Of a stretch of DNA of 35,984 nucleotides, positions 31,061-35,984 are shown piece after piece. The position numbers and the translations under genes were made by a program. This DNA is from Bacillota bacterium (GTDB lineage: Bacteria; Bacillota; Clostridia; Tissierellales; Peptoniphilaceae), in contig JAEXCD010000023.1 in the NCBI GenBank assembly GCA_023393715.1, forward strand, positions 1-35,984, read 5' to 3'. Under the pieces are notes generated by a model. It had not been told where the DNA came from and did no database searches. It saw only the letters and a program-made list of their open reading frames with translations. Within the stretch, counting starts at the first letter, position 1; the number at the start of each line of letters is the position of its first letter.

Positions 31061-31593
31061 TATCGCTCCCATCGGAGAATCGACACGACCCGATAGCCGA
31101 GGTCCTCCAGGGTCTTTCGTCCACCGAGATAGTCCAGCTCCGTCAGAAATTCGACGGCCGCGACTTCGCCGCCCGCCTGCTCGACCAGCTTACACGCGGC
31201 GGCAGACGTTCCGCCCGTCGCCAGGAGGTCGTCAATAATCACGCACTTCGCGCCCCTCGGCATCGAATCCGCATCCAGCTCCAACGCGGCATGTCCGTAT
31301 TCCAGCTCGTATTCCTGGCGAATGATCCGTCCGGGCAGCTTCCCCGGCTTGCGCGCCATCAAAAAGCCCTTGCCCGCTGCATGAGCCACGGCAATCCCGC
31401 AGATGAAGCCGCGCGACTCCACGCCGAGCACGTAATCGTAATCGATGCCCTCCAGCCCCTCGATGAGGCTGCGCACCATCTCGTGCAGCGCAGCGGGATC
31501 CTGCAAAATCGTCGTGATATCCTTATAGCTGATGCCCGGCTCGGGAAAGCCCTCCACAATGCGCATCGTCTTACGTAAATCTACTCGTTCCAT
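31060..31593 (-). CDS. apt: Adenine phosphoribosyltransferase
   Basis: This 177-residue purine salvage enzyme makes AMP from adenine and PRPP. The PRPP-binding loop CVIIDDLLATGGT spans 117-129, and the N-terminal FPEPGISYKDIT at 16-27 is typical of Apt. VESRGFICG (58-66) lines the active site. ATG at 31593 has GGAGG upstream. It shares a transcript with the chorismate-mutase-like gene. The long leader (31594-31736) starts at a probable promoter flanked by direct repeats. Confidence 0.97.
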   Translation of the reverse strand: MERVDLRKTMRIVEGFPEPGISYKDITTILQDPAALHEMVRSLIEGLEGIDYDYVLGVESRGFICGIAVAHAAGKGFLMARKPGKLPGRIIRQEYELEYGHAALELDADSMPRGAKCVIIDDLLATGGTSAAACKLVEQAGGEVAAVEFLTELDYLGGRKTLEDLGYRVVSILRWER

Positions 31594-31721
31594 GGTGTTC
31601 CTCCGTTATTATTCATCGGGTTGCCCGCTTTGCTTGCGTCTCGGTCGTTTTTCGTGCTCCGGTCTCCGCCTTACGCTCTCTGTGCCGCTGAAAAGCCGCT
31701 TTCTCCCCGGCGTCCGACGGC

Positions 31722-31749
31722 AACACAGTACCATTTATTATAACACAGT
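31722..31749 (-). promoter_or_regulatory. apt promoter -10 flanked by direct repeats
   Basis: A minus-strand TATAAT (31737-31742) lies between two copies of ACTGTGTT (complement at 31722-31729 and 31742-31749), 20 bases apart start to start, about two helical turns. No strong -35 is visible, so activation by a protein bound to the repeats is conceivable. Interpretation is tentative. Confidence 0.4.
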
Positions 31750-31780
31750 GCGCGTCATAATGTGCTACTCCCTGTTTTGA

Positions 31781-31809
31781 TTGCATTGCCCGCAAACATC
31801 CTGTATAAT
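31781..31809 (+). promoter_or_regulatory. Promoter of tRNA-Pro
   Basis: -35 TTGCAT (31781-31786) and -10 TATAAT (31804-31809) are 17 bases apart. The tRNA begins 12 bases after the -10, so transcription would start almost at its 5' end. Confidence 0.75.
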
Positions 31810-31821
31810 ACCTTTCCGTGG

Positions 31822-31898
31822 CGGGGTGTGGCGCAGTCCGGTAGCGCACGTGCTTTGGGAGCATGGGGCCGGAGGTTCGAATCCTCTCACCCCGACCA
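31822..31898 (+). tRNA. tRNA-Pro (anticodon UGG)
   Basis: This is a 77-nt cloverleaf. Acceptor CGGGGTG pairs with CACCCCG, the D-arm is GCGCAGTCCGGTAGCGC, the anticodon loop CTTTGGGA has TGG, and the T-arm GGAGGTTCGAATCCTC carries the TTCGA loop. The 3' ACCA is encoded. It is a single-gene unit with its own promoter and terminator. Confidence 0.96.
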
Positions 31899-31903
31899 TA
31901 GAC

Positions 31904-31949
31904 CGATACGGCAGCTGATCCAATTTATCAGCTGCCGTATCGTTTTTTT
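31904..31949 (+). terminator. Terminator of tRNA-Pro
   Basis: CGATACGGCAGCTGAT (31904-31919) pairs perfectly with ATCAGCTGCCGTATCG (31927-31942) around a 7-base loop, followed by seven T. It begins 6 bases after the tRNA. On the other strand it faces the end of the XRE regulator gene and may serve both. Confidence 0.93.
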
Positions 31950-31970
31950 ATGCAATGCTGCCTGAGGGCA

Positions 31971-32954
31971 TTATTCCCTGTGTCCGATGAGGCTCATGAC
32001 CCCGACAATGGCGCCGTATAAAACACCGGCAACCGGCCATACGATCCAGCTCTGATGCCACCTCCCGGTAATAAAGCTGAACGCAAGATATCCGGCAAGC
32101 ACGACACTCCAATAGATTTTTGCAACAGGCGCGTCTCTCCGGCTCTCTTCCTTCCGGCTTCTTGCATAGTCGCCCTCTTCCAGCAGCATATTCATGCCGT
32201 TCCAGATAACGCTGACCTTGACGATCAGAAAAACTCCGATTGCAATGATTGCAAGCGTAATGCATACTGCGCCGACAAGCCGGACGTCGTCTTCCGCAAA
32301 CATAGCGGCAAGGAAGATCGGAATTACCGCAACCACACAAAGAACGATCCCGATGGTCAGCAGCTGATGAAAAGCCGGCCGAAATCTTTCCTTCTTCTCC
32401 CGAACCATCCCTTCAACACCGTATTCGGTATCAAGCGCTGCTGTTTCAAGATACTCAAAGCGATTGCCCCGGAGTCCGGCAAGCACAAAGAGCGCCACTG
32501 CGATCCCGACAGAGAGCAGAAGAACCGCGATTCCGGCTGCCGCCGCCTGATTCTCCGTCATGCCAATCCGGCCGCCTTCCTGCAGCACGGCGAGGAGAAT
32601 CAGCGGAATCGGAGACAAGATACAAAGCATCACGCCCGCCGCGATCCGAACCGAGGATTCTTTTCTATGCGCAAGGAAGGCGACCGCCTCCTCCATACGA
32701 ACCCTGACGGCGTCCGATTCCGTATCCACAGGTACGTTTGTTCCTTCCGGAGCGCTTATTTCGTCCTTCAGGAGATAATCCGTGCTTACCCCAAAAACCT
32801 CGGACAATCTGAGAATCTTGTTCATGTCCGGCACGGACTGCGCCCCTTCCCATTTGGAAATAGACTGCCTGCTGATATTCAGCTTCTCGGCAAGCTCTTC
32901 CTGCGACCAGCCATTCTTCTTTCTGAGGTCAATGATTTTATCCGCAAGTATCAT
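31971..32954 (-). CDS. XRE-family regulator with C-terminal membrane domain
   Basis: This 327-residue protein has an N-terminal Cro/C1-type helix-turn-helix (about 6-61) with SQEELAEKLNISRQSISKWE at 17-36. A charged linker leads to about six hydrophobic segments (near 97-118, 130-152, 198-218, 225-245, 280-297 and 303-320). It is thus a membrane-tethered DNA-binding regulator, a type often responding to envelope or peptide signals. ATG at 32954 is chosen for AAGGAG 7 bases upstream; the frame extends 68 codons further back without support. No obvious target operon is adjacent, and its ligand is unknown. Confidence 0.88.
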   Translation of the reverse strand: MILADKIIDLRKKNGWSQEELAEKLNISRQSISKWEGAQSVPDMNKILRLSEVFGVSTDYLLKDEISAPEGTNVPVDTESDAVRVRMEEAVAFLAHRKESSVRIAAGVMLCILSPIPLILLAVLQEGGRIGMTENQAAAAGIAVLLLSVGIAVALFVLAGLRGNRFEYLETAALDTEYGVEGMVREKKERFRPAFHQLLTIGIVLCVVAVIPIFLAAMFAEDDVRLVGAVCITLAIIAIGVFLIVKVSVIWNGMNMLLEEGDYARSRKEESRRDAPVAKIYWSVVLAGYLAFSFITGRWHQSWIVWPVAGVLYGAIVGVMSLIGHRE

Positions 32955-33110
32955 ATGATGGCTCCTTTCATGTGCCTGATGGCTAAAGCATACCAAAAAC
33001 GGCGGTTGCACACGATAAAGCAGCCTTGACAATTCCGCTACGCACAGTTGCATATCGCCGGAAATTCCGCCGCGCGCCTTGCGCAGACCCAAATCCGTAA
33101 TAATACCTAA

Positions 33111-33151
33111 GAAGTTCCGAGACGTCCAATTGTCTCGGAACTTCTTTTTTG
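33111..33151 (+). terminator. Perfect hairpin with T-run between the regulator and CopZ-like genes
   Basis: AGAAGTTCCGAGAC (33111-33124) and GTCTCGGAACTTCT (33133-33146) are perfect 14-bp complements, followed by five T on the plus strand. No plus-strand gene precedes it closely. On the minus strand it lies 50 bases after the CopZ-like gene, with a weak TTAGG tail, and upstream of the regulator. It most likely ends the CopZ-like transcript. Confidence 0.65.
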
Positions 33152-33200
33152 CATGCACTCTATCTCCTCGAGCTATCCTTATTTATCTCTCGGACGTTGC

Positions 33201-33431
33201 TTATTTATATGGAGATGATTCTATGCCAGTGCAGGTATAGCCTGTCGCATCAATGGCGGCTTTCAGAAGCTCGACGTCCACTGCCTCCTCCGTTATAAAG
33301 CTTGCCTCCTTTTTCCTTTTGGAGGCTGCAACCTTTTTTGCGGCAGGAATTGCTTTGCGGATCGTATCGCGGATATGTGCTTCGCACATCCCGCACATCA
33401 TGCCATCAATCTTCATCGTTGTTTTAATCAT
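33201..33431 (-). CDS. Heavy-metal-associated (CopZ-like) domain protein
   Basis: This 76-residue single HMA domain has the metal-binding MMCGMCEAH at 11-19 with Cys13 and Cys16. Two more residues typical of the fold, GYTCTGIES near the end, are present. Such proteins carry Cu(I) to P-type ATPases. The basic stretch KKVAASKRKKEASF in the middle is unusually Lys-rich and differs from CopZ. ATG at 33431 has GAGGGA upstream. No copper ATPase is adjacent, so copper is an assumption from the motif. Confidence 0.85.
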   Translation of the reverse strand: MIKTTMKIDGMMCGMCEAHIRDTIRKAIPAAKKVAASKRKKEASFITEEAVDVELLKAAIDATGYTCTGIESSPYK

Positions 33432-33512
33432 GTGTCGTCCCTCGCTTTCTGTTGTTTGCCGTCACTAATAGTCTATCACTCCTTTCGCAGGCTTCAAGCT
33501 TCTTTCTCCAGG

Positions 33513-34697
33513 TTATTTTTCCAGATTCTCACCCGTCTCCCGATCAAAGAGATGTGCGACGTTGCCGCCAAAGGTAAAGGCGACGCTTTGCCCGGATGAA
33601 AAATCCGTCGGCTGCTCGCCGCGCAGATCCATCGTCTGTACGATGACGATGACGTCCTGTCCGCGGTAGCTGAGATGCAGATGAACGGAGCTGCCCATCA
33701 TCTCGCTGACGTCCACGGTTCCGTGAAGCATCTGCGCCCCTTCGCCGAGAAGCGCGATGTGCTCCGGCCGCACGCCCAGCCGAATGGCCTGCGGAGCGAC
33801 CTCGTTCTTCGCGAGCCGCTCCTGCTTTTCATTCGAAAGGGTCACCGACACGCCGTCGATCGTCACTTTGTACAGTCCGTCCTCCCGAACCAGCTCCGCA
33901 TCGAAGAAATTCATCTGCGGCACGCCGATAAAGCCTGCGACAAACTGGTTGGCCGGATGGTCGAACACCTCCTGCGGCGTGCCGATCTGCTGAATCACGC
34001 CGTCCTTCATGATGACGATTCGGTCGCCCAGCGTCATTGCCTCGGTCTGATCGTGCGTGACGTACAAAAACGTCGTATTGATGCGCTGGCGCAGCTTCAG
34101 AATCTCTGCGCGCATCTGATTTCGCAGCTTCGCATCCAGATTGGACAGCGGCTCATCCATCAAAAGCACCTTCGGCTCGCGCACGATTGCGCGGCCAATC
34201 GCCACGCGCTGACGCTGACCGCCGGACAGCGCCTTCGGCTTGCGGTCGAGATACTCCGTGATCCCCAGCGTCTGCGCCGCAGCATCGACGCGCTGACGGA
34301 TTTCCTCCTTATCCATCTTCCGAAGCGTCAGCGGGAATGCCATGTTTTCGCGAACCGTCAAATGCGGATACAGCGCATAGCTCTGAAATACCATGGCAAT
34401 ATCGCGATCCTTCGGCTCCACGTCGTTCATCAGCGCCCCGTCGATATACAGCTCGCCGTCGCTGATCGTTTCCAGTCCGGCCACCATGCGCAGCGTCGTC
34501 GACTTGCCGCAGCCGGACGGCCCGACGAGAACGATAAATTCCCGATCCCGAATTTCCAGATTAAAGTCCTGTACGGCAAGCACGCCCTCTTCCGTGACCA
34601 GCAGATTGCTCTTTTTCTCCTGCTCGCCCTTCTTTTTCTTTTTGCGCTCGCTGTGCGGATATACTTTTTTGATATGTTTCAGGCTTACATCGGCCAT
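33513..34697 (-). CDS. ugpC: Sugar ABC transporter ATP-binding protein (MsmX/UgpC/MalK type)
   Basis: This 394-residue ATPase has Walker A GPSGCGKST at 59-67, signature LSGGQ at 157-161, Walker B VLLMDE at 177-182 and the H-loop THDQTEAM, plus C-terminal OB-fold (TOBE) regulatory domains after about 240, with GVRPEHI. A Lys/Glu-rich insertion at about 15-36 follows the first strand, a feature I associate with clostridial MsmX-type proteins. Such an ATPase can energise several carbohydrate importers; no permease or binding protein is in the window. ATG at 34697 has GGAG 9 bases upstream. It overlaps the malQ stop by 13 bases, so the pair is coupled. Confidence 0.94.
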   Translation of the reverse strand: MADVSLKHIKKVYPHSERKKKKKGEQEKKSNLLVTEEGVLAVQDFNLEIRDREFIVLVGPSGCGKSTTLRMVAGLETISDGELYIDGALMNDVEPKDRDIAMVFQSYALYPHLTVRENMAFPLTLRKMDKEEIRQRVDAAAQTLGITEYLDRKPKALSGGQRQRVAIGRAIVREPKVLLMDEPLSNLDAKLRNQMRAEILKLRQRINTTFLYVTHDQTEAMTLGDRIVIMKDGVIQQIGTPQEVFDHPANQFVAGFIGVPQMNFFDAELVREDGLYKVTIDGVSVTLSNEKQERLAKNEVAPQAIRLGVRPEHIALLGEGAQMLHGTVDVSEMMGSSVHLHLSYRGQDVIVIVQTMDLRGEQPTDFSSGQSVAFTFGGNVAHLFDRETGENLEK

Positions 34698-35984
34698 GAT
34701 TTTGAACTCCTTCCATAAAGACGAGACATCCTCGCCATGCGCTGTGCCAATTCCTTACTCATATGTTCCGGGCGCATCCGCCACATCCAGTTCTGTCCCA
34801 ATGTTCCCGGCGTATTCATTCGCGTTCCGCCGCCAAAGCCCAGATAGTCCTGCATCTGTGCGATAAAAAGCTCTGCCACGCTGCTCATGCCGCCGCGAAG
34901 AATGCCCCAGTGAAAGCCCTCCTCCTCGCTTAAGCCGAGATACGCGCGCGCAACCTCGATGTCCTCGGGGTCGGCCTCCTCCCGCCAAAGCATCAGCGGT
35001 GCGTTGTCGTGCGTCCCCGAATAGCAAACGCAGTGCGGATCATAGGTGTGCGGGAGGTAGTTGCTCGGCTCCCTTGAATCAAACGCAAACTCCAGCACCT
35101 TCATCCCGGGGAATCCGGAATCCTTCAACAGCGCCTGAACCGCCGGCGTTAAAAAGCCCAGATCCTCCGCGATAAATTCGAGATTCGGGAAGCGTTCGGT
35201 AATCACGTTCAAAAAGTCCATGCCCGGGCCCTTGACCCACCGCCCGTTTTTTGCAGTTTTTGCCCCGTAGGGAACGGCCCAGTAGCTTTCCAGACCTCGA
35301 AAGTGGTCGATGCGAAGGACGTCGTACAGGCGCGACGCGCCCGCCATGCGGCGAATCCACCAGCGATAGCCGTCCCTGCGCATGTAGTCCCAGTCATAGA
35401 GGGGATTGCCCCAAAGCTGGCCGTCCTTCGAAAAATAGTCCGGCGGTACCCCCGCGACCTCCTTCGGGATATTTTGTTCATCGAGCTGAAAGCAGCTCGG
35501 GTCCGCCCACACGTCCGCCGAATCCAATGCGACGTAGATCGGCAGATCGCCGATAATGCCGATGCCGCGTTCGTGCGCGTATGCGCGAAGCGCGTTCCAC
35601 TGGTCGAAGAACAGGTACTGAATATACGTGAACAGGCGAATGTCCTCCGACAGCTTCTGCCGATACCGCTCCATAGCCCGCGGCTCGCGCAGCCGAATCC
35701 GTTCATCCGGCCACTCGATCCATGCCTTCATGCCAAAATGGCGCTTCAGGGCCATGTAGAGCGCATAGTCGGGAAGCCATTCGCAATGCTCCTCTTCAAA
35801 GGCTCTCCTCCGCGCCGTATTCTGATCCCAGCCGCGCACCATCGCCTTTTTCAGTATCTCAAAGCGATGCTCATAGATGCGCGCATAGTCGACGCACTCC
35901 GGATCCTCGCCCCAATTTACCGACTCGATCTCTTCGCGCGTGAGCAGTCCGATATCGCCCAGCCAGTCCAGGTCGATAAAATAC
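34685..35984 (-). CDS. malQ: 4-alpha-glucanotransferase (partial, runs off right edge)
   Basis: The open frame spans at least 433 codons and continues past 35984; the visible part begins YFIDLDWLGDIGLLT. The GH77 amylomaltase motifs are present: GIGIIGDLPIYVALDSADVW, LRIDHFRGLESYW (catalytic Asp in RIDHF), FIAEDLG (acid/base Glu) and SGTHDN. The enzyme moves glucan segments between maltodextrins. It ends GRSSKSWPM in another frame over the start of ugpC. Together they suggest maltodextrin use. The N-terminus is not in the window, so the length cannot be judged. Confidence 0.94.
   Translation of the reverse strand, partial: YFIDLDWLGDIGLLTREEIESVNWGEDPECVDYARIYEHRFEILKKAMVRGWDQNTARRRAFEEEHCEWLPDYALYMALKRHFGMKAWIEWPDERIRLREPRAMERYRQKLSEDIRLFTYIQYLFFDQWNALRAYAHERGIGIIGDLPIYVALDSADVWADPSCFQLDEQNIPKEVAGVPPDYFSKDGQLWGNPLYDWDYMRRDGYRWWIRRMAGASRLYDVLRIDHFRGLESYWAVPYGAKTAKNGRWVKGPGMDFLNVITERFPNLEFIAEDLGFLTPAVQALLKDSGFPGMKVLEFAFDSREPSNYLPHTYDPHCVCYSGTHDNAPLMLWREEADPEDIEVARAYLGLSEEEGFHWGILRGGMSSVAELFIAQMQDYLGFGGGTRMNTPGTLGQNWMWRMRPEHMSKELAQRMARMSRLYGRSSKSWPM

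Noticed and set aside
31971..33158. A 395-residue version of the XRE regulator starting at 33158
   Set aside because: The added N-terminal residues cover the palindrome and lack homology-like features. The ATG at 32954 has AAGGAG and puts the helix-turn-helix at the N-terminus, as usual.

Overview
This window looks like chromosomal DNA of an anaerobic, butyrate-forming member of the Bacillota (Firmicutes), Clostridia-like. The grounds are strong AGGAGG-type ribosome sites before most genes, a complete thl-crt-hbd-bcd-etfB-etfA set, Feo ferrous-iron uptake with a FeoB-associated Cys-rich peptide, a ribosomal L10 leader, and a MsmX/UgpC-type ABC ATPase with the Lys-rich insertion I associate with clostridia. 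Base composition is GC-rich almost throughout. The exception is an AT-richer block at about 20050-22920. I cannot name a genus. Nearly all genes lie on the minus strand; only the feo cluster, one tRNA and one gene fragment are on the plus strand.

Layout. Positions 1-3221 hold a three-gene metal-type module, read right to left: a COG0523 (CobW-like) GTPase with a His/Cys-rich loop, a fusion of a degenerate COG0523-like P-loop domain to a YcgR/DUF318 permease, and a YcgQ/TIGR03943 protein cut by the left edge. It follows closely, and may share a transcript with, pgi-deoD-deoC-NUDIX-sirtuin (3247-7118). Positions 7323-9691 carry a PAS-SpoIIE phosphatase and a THUMP-domain RNA methyltransferase. 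Positions 9779-12869 are the plus-strand feo operon with its own promoter, a candidate operator and a terminator. A large nested hairpin separates it from a convergent EamA transporter (13070-13945). Positions 14150-20119 form one operon from acetyl-CoA to butyryl-CoA, with a hairpin between hbd and bcd.

Positions 20050-22920 are the anomalous block. It holds a YkvI-like transporter and 5'-truncated copies of etfA and an acyl-CoA dehydrogenase gene, fused head to head at a 6-bp ATCGGC microhomology. It looks like the wreck of a second, divergent butyryl-CoA dehydrogenase/ETF locus made by inversion plus deletion, or else an assembly chimera. Positions 22966-27007 carry a DUF1846 protein, an ATP-grasp enzyme and lrgAB. 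Positions 27030-30592 are the ribosomal/antitermination operon rpmG-secE-nusG-rplK-rplA-(L10 leader)-rplJ-rplL. It ends at a terminator and is not followed by rpoBC. Then come a chorismate-mutase-like gene coupled to apt, tRNA-Pro(UGG), an XRE-type regulator with a membrane domain, a CopZ-like protein, and a malQ-ugpC pair with malQ cut by the right edge.

The two observations most worth following are the P-loop domain/permease fusion beside a His-rich COG0523 GTPase (possibly a metal-delivery or export system with a built-in chaperone-like domain) and the inverted etfA'/bcd' junction. Everything here was read by eye; no database search was run.
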